A stretch of 64,000 nucleotides of DNA from Verrucomicrobiota bacterium (GTDB lineage Bacteria; Verrucomicrobiota; Verrucomicrobiia; Opitutales; Opitutaceae). The stretch lies in contig JACRQG010000037.1 in the NCBI GenBank assembly GCA_016222805.1, positions 151,576 to 215,575 of the forward strand, in the 5' to 3' direction. Made by a program: the position numbers and the translations under genes. A model generated the notes under the pieces. That model saw only the letters and a list, made by a program, of their open reading frames with translations. It did no database searches and had not been told where the DNA came from. This document shows, piece after piece, positions 7,926 through 16,736 of this stretch (the stretch's first letter is position 1; every line of letters begins with the position of its first letter).

Positions 7926-9272
7926 ATGCTGCTCTCTCCGATTCCCGGACTTCCTGCAGGCGGGGCGACCTCGCCCCGCATTTCCGGAGCGACGTCGCGA
8001 ACGGTGCGAGGCGGAGTCGTCCCGCCTGGAGTCGGGATCCTCGCCCTTCTCGCCGGCCTGTCGGCCCTCGCGGTGGGTCCGGGGTTTGCCTCGTCCCCGC
8101 CTGCCGCCGCCCCCGCCCGCGCCACGTACGTGCCTGCCCCGCGTCCGGCGGACACCGGCCGCACGCTCGTCGGCGCGGTCATGTGCCCGCTCTGGAACGA
8201 TGGCCGGCGATGGGGCGAGATCGTGCCGTTTCCCGGCCGCGAACCGCTCCTCGGCTGGTACGACGAGGGGAATCCGGAGGTCACCGACTGGGAAATCACC
8301 TGGGCGCTCGACCACGGCATCTCGTTCTTTCTCGTCTGCTGGTATCGGGCGAAAGGGAACTTCGACGAGGCGACCGTGCGCCCGACCCTCGGCCACTGGC
8401 TGCACGAGGGCCTGCCGCGCAGCCGCTACGGCGACCGGTTTCGCTTTGCGATCATGTGGGAGAACGCCAACCGCGCCCTGCCCACCCAGACCACGGAGGC
8501 CGACTTCCTCGGCAAGCTCGTGCCCTACTGGATCGATGAGTACTTTCGCCGGCCCAATTACCTCGTGATCGACGGCCGCCCGGTGTTCTCGATCTACAAT
8601 CCGGAGAAGTTCGCCCGTGAACTCGGCGGCGAAGGTCCCGCCGCCGCCGCCCTCGCCGCGATGCGCGACGCCTGCGTGCGCGCCGGTTTCCGGGGCGTCC
8701 ACCTGCTCGGCCAGTACTGCTGGGGCGCACCACCGCGACTCGCCGAGCAGGCCGGCGTAATCCGGCGGCTTGGTTTCGACGCGAGCTGGGCCTACCACTG
8801 GCCCACGTTCACCGGCGCCTTCGGCCGAAACCTCCGACCCACGGGCGCCGAGGCCATCGCCGCGCAGGAGGGCCTCTGGCGCACCCAGCCCGCACCGCAC
8901 CTGCTCACGCTCTCGATGGGCTGGGACGAGGAACCGTGGCGCTTCAAGTACTCGCGGATCCAATGGCAGCTCACGCCCGCCGAATACGGGGAACTGGCCC
9001 GCCGCGCCCGCGCGCTCCTCCGCCAACGCGAGGGCAGCGACGGCCTCGCCGACCGCGTCGTCCTCCTCGACAACTGGAACGAGTTCGGCGAAGGCCACTA
9101 TCTCCTGCCCACGCGCGAGCACGGCTTCGGCTACCTCGAGGCCGTGCGCCGGGTCTTCGCGCCGGACGCCCCGCCCCACCGTCCCGCCACTCCCGCCGAA
9201 CTCGGCCTCGGCCCCTACGACTCGCGCTTTCGCGCCTGGCAGCGCGGGCAGAACACTTCCTCCGTTCCCTGA
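7926..9272 (+). CDS. WbsX / GH99-like glycoside hydrolase family protein
   Basis: 448 residues. The catalytic-type domain starts with GAVMCPLWNDG and carries FFLVCWYRAKG, the conserved RPVFSIYNPE and the C-terminal signature LLDNWNEFGEGHYLLP typical of WbsX / GH99-like proteins. Some members act on mannose- or rhamnose-containing glycans; the substrate here is unknown. The hydrophobic leader (GILALLAGLSALAVGPGFAS) starts near residue 37, because residues about 10-35 come from an in-frame REP-like element. It sits between two sulfatase genes and overlaps the next by one base in TGATG, so translation is likely coupled. Confidence 0.78.
   Translation: MLLSPIPGLPAGGATSPRISGATSRTVRGGVVPPGVGILALLAGLSALAVGPGFASSPPAAAPARATYVPAPRPADTGRTLVGAVMCPLWNDGRRWGEIVPFPGREPLLGWYDEGNPEVTDWEITWALDHGISFFLVCWYRAKGNFDEATVRPTLGHWLHEGLPRSRYGDRFRFAIMWENANRALPTQTTEADFLGKLVPYWIDEYFRRPNYLVIDGRPVFSIYNPEKFARELGGEGPAAAALAAMRDACVRAGFRGVHLLGQYCWGAPPRLAEQAGVIRRLGFDASWAYHWPTFTGAFGRNLRPTGAEAIAAQEGLWRTQPAPHLLTLSMGWDEEPWRFKYSRIQWQLTPAEYGELARRARALLRQREGSDGLADRVVLLDNWNEFGEGHYLLPTREHGFGYLEAVRRVFAPDAPPHRPATPAELGLGPYDSRFRAWQRGQNTSSVP
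7955..8030. repeat. REP-like palindrome, GGCGGGGCGA family, inside GH99-like gene
   Basis: 76 bp with inverted ends: TGCAGGCGGGGCGAC on the left, and TCCAGGCGGGACGAC when the right end is read on the opposite strand. It is translated in frame as residues about 10-35, before the signal-peptide core. Confidence 0.7.
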
Positions 9273-10789
9273 TGAAACCTCTCCTTTCTCTCACCGGCTG
9301 GCGCTGCACCGCCCTCCTGCCGCTCCTCGCCGTGACCCTCTTTGCCGCCGCTCCCGCCCGGCCCAACCTGATCTTCGTGATGAGCGACCAGCACTCGTGG
9401 GACATGCTCGGCGCCTATGGCAACCGTGAGATCCAGACGCCCCATCTCGATCGCTTCGCGACCGAGGGCGTGCGCTTCAACCACTGTGTCTCCAACTCCC
9501 CTGTCTGCACGCCCTACCGCGGCATCCTCCTCAGCGGCCAGCACCCGCTCCACTGCGGCGCAATCCAGAACGACCTCCAGATCCTGCCCGGCCGGGGCAC
9601 CTACTTCGCCGAGGTGCTCCGCGATCACGGCTACCGCACCGGCTACTATGGCAAGTGGCACCTCTACGGCGGGGATCGCGTGCGCGGCATCCCGCCCGGC
9701 CCCTACCGCTACGGCTTTGACCACGAGTTCCTCTCCAACAACTGCACGCTCCTCTACGACGCCGCGCGCGCCTACTACTGGGATCAGGAGGGAGTGAACC
9801 GGCGGCTCTACGGCGACTGGGAACCCTACGCGCAAACCCGCCAGGCGATGGAGTTCATCGACCGCCACGCCGAACGGCCCTTCGCCCTCTTCCTGTCGTG
9901 GCATCCCCCGCACAACTGGGGCCGCGCCCACGAGGGTTACGACGCCCCGCCCGACCTTCTCGCGCTTTACGATCCCGCCAAGCTCACCCTGCGCCCCACC
10001 GTGAAGGACACCCCGCAGGTCCGCCGCGTCTACCAGGGCCACATGGCGATGATTACCGGCATCGACCGCGCCTTCGGCTGGCTGATGCAGAAGCTCCAGC
10101 AGCGCGGACTCGCGGAAAACACGCTCGTCGTCTTCACGGCCGACCACGGCGACACCCTCCTCAGCTACGACTGGCCCAACAACAAGGGCCGCGCCGAGCA
10201 CCTTTCCGCCCGCGTCCCGCTTCTCGTGCGCTGGCCCGCCCGCCTCCGCCCCGGCGTCAGCGATCTCCTCCTCGGCACCTTCGACCTCATGCCGACCCTG
10301 CTCGGCCTGATGCACCTCCCCATTCCCGCCACCGCGCAGGGCCGCAACGCCGCCACCGCGATCCTCGAGGGTCGGGATGACGGCGTCGACGAGCAGCTGT
10401 TGTTCTTCCTGCCCACCAACTGGCGCGGGATCTACACGCGGCGCTACACCTACTCCGTTTCCCTGCACCCTCCGGCCGAACCCAACACTCCGGGCGGACG
10501 CCAGACCTTCAACGTCCTCTACGATCGCGCCACTGATCCCTGGGAGACGAAGAACCTCTTCGCCGATCCCGCCGCGGCGAAGCTGCGCGCGGACCTCCAC
10601 GCCCGCACCCTCGCCCTTATGCAGCGGTACGGCGACACCGGCCTGCCCTTCGACGAACTCCTGCGCCGCGTCGTGCGCGAGGAGGACTACGCCGCCGTGA
10701 CCACCCCGCCCGCCAAACGCCCGAAGGGCTGGGAGGGCCGCCTGAAGGGCCGGCCCGTTGACCTTCTCGGCACGCCTTCCGCCCGCTGA
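9272..10789 (+). CDS. Secreted sulfatase, formylglycine-dependent (second)
   Basis: 505 residues with a clean signal peptide (residues 1-27). The metal site is VMSDQHSWD, the active-site motif is CTPYR (Cys79-Arg83), followed by GKWHLYGG and FTADHGD. The DQH variant of the metal motif and the different core show that it belongs to a different sulfatase subfamily from the gene at 6380, so the two probably remove sulfate at different positions of the same glycan. The start ATG overlaps the upstream stop, and the GH127 gene follows after 11 nt. Confidence 0.92.
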   Translation: MKPLLSLTGWRCTALLPLLAVTLFAAAPARPNLIFVMSDQHSWDMLGAYGNREIQTPHLDRFATEGVRFNHCVSNSPVCTPYRGILLSGQHPLHCGAIQNDLQILPGRGTYFAEVLRDHGYRTGYYGKWHLYGGDRVRGIPPGPYRYGFDHEFLSNNCTLLYDAARAYYWDQEGVNRRLYGDWEPYAQTRQAMEFIDRHAERPFALFLSWHPPHNWGRAHEGYDAPPDLLALYDPAKLTLRPTVKDTPQVRRVYQGHMAMITGIDRAFGWLMQKLQQRGLAENTLVVFTADHGDTLLSYDWPNNKGRAEHLSARVPLLVRWPARLRPGVSDLLLGTFDLMPTLLGLMHLPIPATAQGRNAATAILEGRDDGVDEQLLFFLPTNWRGIYTRRYTYSVSLHPPAEPNTPGGRQTFNVLYDRATDPWETKNLFADPAAAKLRADLHARTLALMQRYGDTGLPFDELLRRVVREEDYAAVTTPPAKRPKGWEGRLKGRPVDLLGTPSAR

Positions 10790-10800
10790 GTTCGCCCCCC

Positions 10801-12777
10801 ATGCCTCCCTGCCCGCCCGCCCGCCCGGTTCCCCGTGATCGTCGTCCCCGCTGGTGGCGCTGCCTGCCGCTCCTGGCCTTCGCCGCGTCCTGTGCCCAGG
10901 GCGCGGCCACCGATGTGCTGACCCCCGCCGCCCCCGGCACCGTGACCGTGGCAGGCAGGCTCGGCGACAAGCTGGAGCGCAGCCGCCACCAGCGCGTCTA
11001 CGCCCAGAATCTCGAACGCATTTTGCAGCCCTATCGCGATCGCCGCGAAGAGAACGCCGGCCACTGGCGCTGCGAGTACTGGGGCAAGTGGTTTACCTCG
11101 GCCGCGCTCGCCGCCGCCTACGCTCCGACCGGCACCCCGCGCACCAAGCTCAACGACGCCGTGCGCGGTCTCCTCGCCACCCAGACCCACGACGGCTACA
11201 TCGGCACCTACAAGCCCGACAAGCACCTCGGCATCTGGGATGTCTGGGGCCGGAAGTACACGCTGCTCGGCCTGATCGCGGCGTACGATCTCACCGGGGA
11301 TGCCGCCGCGCTCGCCGCCGCCCGCCGCGTCGCCGATCACCTGATGCACGAGGCGCCGCCGGGGAAATTCAACCTGGGTGAAAACGGCATCGATGTCCTC
11401 AAGGGCCTCGCGCCCAACTCCATTCTCGAACCGATGGTCCTGCTCCACGTGCGCACCGGCGACGCGCGTTACCTGGACTTCGCCCGCAGCCTCGTCGCCG
11501 ACTGGGAGAAACCCAATCGCTTCCTCCCGCAGGGCCTGCAACTCATCGCCTCGGCGCAGCAGGGCGTGCCGCCCCTGCGGATCGCGTCGCCCAAGGCCTA
11601 CGAGATGATGTCGTGCTTCGAGGGCCTCTGCGAACTGTACCGCGTGACCGGCGACCCGACGTATCTCGACGCCACGGTGCGCTTCGCCCACTCGATCCGG
11701 CGCACCGAGCTCATGATCCACGGCTCCGGCTCCAACCATGAGCTGTGGTGCGACGGCACGCGCACCCAGACCGAACTGCTCGAGCAGCCGGTCGAGACCT
11801 GCGTCACCGTCACCTGGATGAAGCTCTGCCACCAACTGCTCCGCCTGACGGGGGATCCGCTCTGGGCCGACGAGATGGAGGTCTCGCTCTACAACGCCCT
11901 GCTCGGCGCGATGACGCCCGACGGCGGCTGGTGGGCCTACTTTTCCCCGCTCGCCGGCCAGCGCGTGCCCAGCCACTTCCAGCACGCCGACGTGCAGATG
12001 AGCTGCTGCACCGCCAACGGGCCGCGTGGCCTCCACCTCACGCCGGCCTGGGCCGTCATGCGCCGCGGGGACGGCCTCGCCGTCAATCTCTACGCGCCCG
12101 GCCGCGCCACCCCGGCGCTCGCCGACGGCACTGTCGTCACGCTCGAACAACGCACCGATTACCCGGCCGGCGATGCCATCACGATTGAGGTGTCCCCGGC
12201 CCGGCGCACGCGCTTCTCCCTCGCCCTGCGCATCCCGGCCTGGAGCAAACGCACTACGCTCGCGGTGAACGGACAGGCGGTGGCCGTCCGCCCCGGCACC
12301 TACGCGATCCTCGAACGCGAGTGGTCGCCCGGCGACCGCATCTCCCTGCAACTCGACCTGCGCGGTCGCGCGGTGCCGGCGCCCAGCGGTGCCCCGCAGC
12401 TGGCCGTGATGCGCGGCCCGCTCGTGCTGGCCCTGGACAACCGGCTGGCCCAGGCGCAGGACGTCGCCGTGCGCCTCGTCGCCGACGCCGAGGGCTATGT
12501 CGCGCTGCAGCCGGTCAAGGTGAAGCCGGCGGAGGTCTGGCTGGCGTTCGAGGTGCCCTTCGAGGTGCGCCCGACGCATTTCTTCAAGCACCGCACGATC
12601 ACGCTGCCGATGTGCGACTTTGCCTCGGCGGGCAACGGCTGGAACAGCGCCAGTCTCTTCCGCACCTGGCTGCCGCAGCCGCTCTTCCTGCGCCAGATGT
12701 TCCCCACCGAGACCTGGCGCCTGATGGGGCCCGAGCTCAAGGAATGCCCGCCCATCCCGGTGCTGACGCCTCCTTGA
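10801..12777 (+). CDS. GH127 (DUF1680) beta-L-arabinofuranosidase-like enzyme, secreted
   Basis: 658 residues. The N-terminal signal (LPLLAFAASC) could be a lipobox. The family landmarks are CEYWGKWFTSAALAAAY, YIGTYKPDKHLGIWDVWGRKYTLLG rendered across residues ~132-156, the metal/cysteine motif ETC (Glu332, Cys334) and MSCCTANG (Cys402-Cys403). In characterised GH127 enzymes these Glu/Cys residues bind zinc and supply the Cys nucleophile. A C-terminal beta-sandwich follows. The substrate may be arabinofuranosides or another furanoside; it cannot be fixed from sequence. It is the last gene of the operon, and its stop codon directly abuts a palindromic element at 12779. Confidence 0.9.
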   Translation: MPPCPPARPVPRDRRPRWWRCLPLLAFAASCAQGAATDVLTPAAPGTVTVAGRLGDKLERSRHQRVYAQNLERILQPYRDRREENAGHWRCEYWGKWFTSAALAAAYAPTGTPRTKLNDAVRGLLATQTHDGYIGTYKPDKHLGIWDVWGRKYTLLGLIAAYDLTGDAAALAAARRVADHLMHEAPPGKFNLGENGIDVLKGLAPNSILEPMVLLHVRTGDARYLDFARSLVADWEKPNRFLPQGLQLIASAQQGVPPLRIASPKAYEMMSCFEGLCELYRVTGDPTYLDATVRFAHSIRRTELMIHGSGSNHELWCDGTRTQTELLEQPVETCVTVTWMKLCHQLLRLTGDPLWADEMEVSLYNALLGAMTPDGGWWAYFSPLAGQRVPSHFQHADVQMSCCTANGPRGLHLTPAWAVMRRGDGLAVNLYAPGRATPALADGTVVTLEQRTDYPAGDAITIEVSPARRTRFSLALRIPAWSKRTTLAVNGQAVAVRPGTYAILEREWSPGDRISLQLDLRGRAVPAPSGAPQLAVMRGPLVLALDNRLAQAQDVAVRLVADAEGYVALQPVKVKPAEVWLAFEVPFEVRPTHFFKHRTITLPMCDFASAGNGWNSASLFRTWLPQPLFLRQMFPTETWRLMGPELKECPPIPVLTPP

Positions 12778-12778
12778 G

Positions 12779-12927
12779 CCGGATCCATTCAGTCGGGCTG
12801 GCACCCCCTGCGGGAGTCCACTGACAAAACGGTGACCTGTGGGCGGGGCGACCACGCCCCGCTCCGCGACGAGGTCGTCGCGGCTACATGACTGCGGTTC
12901 ACGACGACTCCGATTGCATCGTTCCGG
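12779..12927. mobile_element. MITE-like element, copy A (degenerate ends)
   Basis: 149 bp with imperfect 17-bp terminal inverted repeats: CCGGATCCATTCAGTCG on the left and CCGGAACGATGCAATCG when the right end is read on the opposite strand (13 of 17 match). It contains a nested GC-rich palindrome (GGGCGGGGCGACC, then GGTCGTCGCGGCTACA). It is homologous along its length to copies B (16588) and C (45527). It has no coding capacity and fills most of the gap to the next gene. Confidence 0.8.
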
Positions 12928-13074
12928 CTTGAGGAGGCTCGCGCGCCGCCCCGAGCGCCGGTGACTTCCGGCACTTGTCACGGCACGCCCGGGCGATTGG
13001 CTCAGGTGTCCGGTAACGCAGCGCGGGCAACGGCGCCCGCCTCCGGACGACTCCGCCCCCGCGTCGCACCCGCC

Positions 13075-13968
13075 ATGCTCCCTCCATCCGACCCTGCCCC
13101 TTCGGCTTCACCGGCACGCTTCAGCCTCGGCTGCGTGACCTTTGGCCGCGAAATCGACGAGGTGGCGGCCGGTGCCGTCATGGATTATGCGGCCGGCGAG
13201 GGTTGGACGATGTTCGACACCGCCGCGGCATACGGCGGCGGCGCTTCGGAACGGATCGTCGGCGCCTGGCTGCAACGCCGGCCCGCGTCGCTCCGGCCGC
13301 TTCTCGCCACCAAAATCCTTCCGCCCTACGAGCCCGCCACGCTCCGGTCGCGGGTTGACGCCAGCCTCCAGCGCCTGGGCCTCGCGCGCGTCGACGTGCT
13401 CTACCTCCACCAATGGCACGAGTCCGCGCTCCAACCGGACTCCCTGGCCGCCCTGCACGGTGCCGTGGCGGACGGACTGGTCGGCGCGGTCGGTGCGAGC
13501 AACTTCAACGCGGACCAACTCGGTCGCGCGCTCACCCTCCAGGCGGAGCGCGGGTTCGCACCGTTCCGCTACCTCCAGAACATCCACAACTACGCGGTGA
13601 GCGCCTTTGACGCGCCACTCGTCTCGCTCTGCCTCCGGGCCGGGGTCGAACGCGTCGGCTACAGCCCGCTTGGCGCCGGCTTCCTCACCGGCAAGTACGA
13701 CGGCGGCGTGCCTCCCGGCACCCGGTTCGACCTCATCCCGGGTCACCAGGCGATTTACTTCACGGCCGCCGCCCGGGAGCGACTGGCGCGCCTGCACGCC
13801 GTCGCCCGGGAGATGGACTGCACCCCGGCCGAACTCGCGCTCGCCTGGGCCGCCCGCCATCCCGCCCTCTCGCGCGTGCTCATTGGCGGCCGTTCCCCTT
13901 CACAGGTGGCCCAAGGCCCGGCCGCGCTCGCTCGCGTCCCGGCGGAGGTCACCGGACGGCTCGACTGA
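13075..13968 (+). CDS. Aldo/keto reductase
   Basis: 297 residues from ATG 13075; upstream in-frame codons are unlikely because the conserved core starts at FSLGCVTFG. The tetrad is visible as Asp and Tyr in MFDTAAAYGGG, Lys in LLATKI and His in VDVLYLHQWH. GASNFN and the C-terminal IGGRSPSQV (NADPH-binding type) follow. It is a cytoplasmic NAD(P)H-dependent carbonyl reductase of the broad-specificity group that includes L-galactose and sugar dehydrogenases. It stands alone after element A. Confidence 0.88.
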   Translation: MLPPSDPAPSASPARFSLGCVTFGREIDEVAAGAVMDYAAGEGWTMFDTAAAYGGGASERIVGAWLQRRPASLRPLLATKILPPYEPATLRSRVDASLQRLGLARVDVLYLHQWHESALQPDSLAALHGAVADGLVGAVGASNFNADQLGRALTLQAERGFAPFRYLQNIHNYAVSAFDAPLVSLCLRAGVERVGYSPLGAGFLTGKYDGGVPPGTRFDLIPGHQAIYFTAAARERLARLHAVAREMDCTPAELALAWAARHPALSRVLIGGRSPSQVAQGPAALARVPAEVTGRLD

Positions 13969-14003
13969 CGGCGCCCCCCGACGGTCGCTGCCGCAACCGG
14001 GGG

Positions 14004-14255
14004 TCAGCCGGCGGGGCGGCACGGCTGCTCGCGGCGCACCCGCACGGTCGAGGCCGGGTTGCCCGCCAGCTTGGCCGCCGGGCGGATGGGCCGGCGCACG
14101 AGTTCGCCGCCGCAGTTCGCGCAGCGAAAACCCAACCGCACCGAGGCGCACTCCAGGCAGTAGGTACATTCAAAGCTGCAGATGTAGGCTTCCCGAGAAT
14201 CCGGCGGCAGGTCGCGATCGCAGCATTCGCAGTTGGGGCGAAGTTCAAGGGGCAT
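14004..14255 (-). CDS. DUF1272 family small zinc-binding protein
   Basis: 83 residues starting MPLELRPNCECCDRDLPPD, with paired Cys motifs CECC, CSFECTYC and CANC, then the family hallmark GGELVRRPIRP. It is a small cytoplasmic protein of unknown role, predicted to bind one or two zinc ions. It is convergent with the aldo/keto reductase 35 nt away. Confidence 0.9.
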   Translation of the reverse strand: MPLELRPNCECCDRDLPPDSREAYICSFECTYCLECASVRLGFRCANCGGELVRRPIRPAAKLAGNPASTVRVRREQPCRPAG

Positions 14256-14410
14256 GCGCTCTTCTTTCGCACTCCGCCACGGGAGTCAAAGCCGCGTCGA
14301 TGCAGACAGACGGACGGGGCAGCCTGTGATCGACAGGAGGTCGCACCGCCGTCACCGTCATCGCGCCCCCATCATTCCGCTTTCTGTCCCGCTTGCCCCT
14401 ACGCCCCGCC

Positions 14411-15685
14411 ATGTCTGCCGCCACCCGCTCCCTCTGCGTCCTCCTCGCCGCCGGCCTGAGCGCCGGCCCCGGTACCACGCTGCTCCGCGCCGCCGACCGC
14501 GCCCCGGTCGAGACGGGCGTGGTGCAGTACAAGGTCCTGCTCGACACCGTGACGCGCGGCTACGACGGCCAATACTGCTGGGTGCACCCCCGCGCGGGGA
14601 TCGTGCCGCGCGGCGACCACCGCTCGCCCGCCTTTGTGCTCACGATGCAGAAGCTCTGGCTCAAGGGCAGCGACGTCTTCTTCGCGCTGACCGAGATGCG
14701 CAGCAACGATCTCGGGCGCACCTGGCTGGGCCCCTACGAACACACCGACACGCTCGGCCGGCGCGAGGAGCCGGGCGGCGTCATCGTCGCCGCGAGCGAC
14801 TTCTGGCCCAAGTGGCACGCCAAGAGCGGCAAGCTCCTCGGCATCGGCCACACCGTGCGCTACACCAACAACCGCGTCGACCTCACGCTCCCGCGCCAGA
14901 CGGTGTATTCGGTCTACAACCCGACCAAGCGCACGTGGACCGCCTGGCGGACACTGGACCTGCCGGCGGACGACCCCGCCTCCTTCAACTCCGGCGCCGG
15001 CTCCGTGCAGCGCGTCGACCTGCCCAACGGAGACATCCTCCTCCCCGTGTACGGCAAGCGGAAGGGCGCGGTGGACTACAGTGCGCGGATCCTGCGCTGC
15101 CGCTTCGACGGCACGACCCTCTCCGTGCTGGAGCAGGGCAGCGAACTCACCGTGAAGGGCGGTCGCGGCTTCACCGAGCCGTCGCTCGCCCGGTTCGGCG
15201 GCAAGTTCTACCTGACGCTGCGCAACGACACGGCCGGTTACGTCGCCACCAGCGCCGACGGCCTGCGCTTCGACACTCCGCGCCTCTGGCGCTGGGAGGA
15301 CGGCACGGATCTCGGCACCTACAACACCCAGCAGCACTGGGTCACCCACCGCGACGGGCTCTTCCTCGTCTACACCCGCCGCGGTGCGAGCAACGATCAC
15401 GTCATCCGCCACCGCGCCCCGTTGTTCATCGGCCAGATCGATCCGGAGAAACTCGCCGTACGGCGCTCCACCGAGCGCATCCTCGTGCCCGACCGCGGCG
15501 CGCGGCTAGGCAACTTTGGCGTGACCGAGGTCAGCCCCGACGAGACGTGGGTGACGGTGGCGGAATGGATGCAGACTTTCAGCCCGCAGTTGATCATTCC
15601 GGTGGACAATCCGCGCGGGGCCGACAACAGCGTGTATGCCGCCCGCATCCAGTGGCAGACCCCCAACGACTTCGAATTCCGCTGA
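14411..15685 (+). CDS. Secreted sialidase-like (BNR-fold) protein
   Basis: 424 residues from ATG 14411 (a TTG at 14393 is possible). A signal peptide is visible (SLCVLLAAGLSAGPG). Propeller strands carry sialidase-type elements such as MRSNDLGRTW and EVSPDETWVTV; few perfect Asp boxes remain. It is probably a glycan-active or glycan-binding beta-propeller, exported. The DUF1080 gene follows after 49 nt on the same strand. Confidence 0.72.
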   Translation: MSAATRSLCVLLAAGLSAGPGTTLLRAADRAPVETGVVQYKVLLDTVTRGYDGQYCWVHPRAGIVPRGDHRSPAFVLTMQKLWLKGSDVFFALTEMRSNDLGRTWLGPYEHTDTLGRREEPGGVIVAASDFWPKWHAKSGKLLGIGHTVRYTNNRVDLTLPRQTVYSVYNPTKRTWTAWRTLDLPADDPASFNSGAGSVQRVDLPNGDILLPVYGKRKGAVDYSARILRCRFDGTTLSVLEQGSELTVKGGRGFTEPSLARFGGKFYLTLRNDTAGYVATSADGLRFDTPRLWRWEDGTDLGTYNTQQHWVTHRDGLFLVYTRRGASNDHVIRHRAPLFIGQIDPEKLAVRRSTERILVPDRGARLGNFGVTEVSPDETWVTVAEWMQTFSPQLIIPVDNPRGADNSVYAARIQWQTPNDFEFR

Positions 15686-15734
15686 CCCTCCCGCCCTGCC
15701 GTTTCGTCCCTTTCCCCCGCCCACCAGATCTTCG

Positions 15735-16535
15735 ATGAAACCCCTCCTCTCCCTCGTCCTGGCGCTCGGACTCGTCGCCTCCGTCGCCGCGGCCCCGGCA
15801 GCGAAGCCGATTTCCCTCTTCAACGGCCGCAACCTCGACGGTTGGTACACCTACACCGTCCAGACCCAGTACGAGAACCCCGGGATCTTCACCGTGGTCG
15901 ACGGCATGCTCAAGGTGTCCGGCGGCGCCGGCGACACCGCGTATTACGGCGGCATCATCACCAAGCAGGCCTACTCGAACTACAAGCTGACCTTCGACTA
16001 CAAGTGGGGCGGGCCGACCTACGGCAACCGCAAGGACAAATCCCGCGACTCGGGCGTCCTCCTCCATTGCATCGGCCCCAACGAAAAAAGCCCGTGGATG
16101 ACCTCGTATGAGTTCCAGATCATCGAGGGGGGCACAGGCGACATCCTGGTCGTCAATGCCACCAAGAAGGACGACGCCGGCCAGCCGGCCACGCTGCTCC
16201 TGACGAGCGAGGGCTTCCTCGACGGAAAGCAGAAATACTACAAGGCCGGCGGCGAGACGATGACCTACAAGGACAGCGGCCGTCACAACTGGTGGGGCCG
16301 GGATCCGAAGTGGACCGATACCCTCGGCGTGCGCGGGCCCAAGGACGTCGAGTCGCCCCTGGGCCAGTGGACCCGTTGCGAAATCCTCTGCAAGGGCGAC
16401 ACCCTCGAGTACTACGTCAACGGCCAGCTCGTGAACAAGGCCTGGGGACTCAATGTCACGAAGGGGAAGATCTTCTTCCAGACCGAGGGCGCCGAGATCT
16501 GGTACCGCAACATCGTCCTCACGCCGCTGCCGTAG
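15735..16535 (+). CDS. DUF1080 / 3-keto-disaccharide hydrolase-like secreted protein
   Basis: 266 residues with a signal peptide (LLSLVLALGLVASVAAA). The DUF1080 jelly-roll begins ISLFNGRNLDGWYTY and continues through SGVLLHCIGP, SYEFQIIEGGTGD, GQWTRCEILCKGDTLEYYVNG and IWYRNIVLTPLP. Members of this family cleave 3-ketoglycosides or bind glycans. It probably forms a two-gene unit with the sialidase-like gene upstream. Confidence 0.9.
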   Translation: MKPLLSLVLALGLVASVAAAPAAKPISLFNGRNLDGWYTYTVQTQYENPGIFTVVDGMLKVSGGAGDTAYYGGIITKQAYSNYKLTFDYKWGGPTYGNRKDKSRDSGVLLHCIGPNEKSPWMTSYEFQIIEGGTGDILVVNATKKDDAGQPATLLLTSEGFLDGKQKYYKAGGETMTYKDSGRHNWWGRDPKWTDTLGVRGPKDVESPLGQWTRCEILCKGDTLEYYVNGQLVNKAWGLNVTKGKIFFQTEGAEIWYRNIVLTPLP

Positions 16536-16587
16536 GGCGGTTTTGTGGTTCGCCCGGAGCGGCAGCGCTGGTGCGAGCCGCCTCAAT

Positions 16588-16735
16588 CCGGAACCATGCA
16601 GTCGGGCTGACGCACCTGCGGGAGTCCACTGACGAAACGGTGACCTGTGGGCGGGGCGACCGCGCCCCGCTCCGCGACGAGGTCGTCGCGGCTACATTGC
16701 TGCGGTGCACGTCAACTTCGACTGCATCGTTCCGG
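16588..16735. mobile_element. MITE-like element, copy B (best-preserved ends)
   Basis: 148 bp with 17-bp terminal inverted repeats differing at one position: CCGGAACCATGCAGTCG at 16588-16604, and CCGGAACGATGCAGTCG for the reverse complement of 16719-16735. One further AT pair on each side extends the symmetry to 19. An internal REP-like palindrome spans about 16646-16696. It fills the gap between the DUF1080 gene and the convergent URO-D-like gene, whose TGA stop begins at the element edge. Confidence 0.85.
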
Positions 16736-16736
16736 A

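Noticed and set aside
1..12777. A SusC/SusD-type Bacteroidetes polysaccharide locus
   Set aside because: There is a TonB receptor but no SusD-like lipoprotein, and the kinase/regulator layout and GC content fit Verrucomicrobia better.
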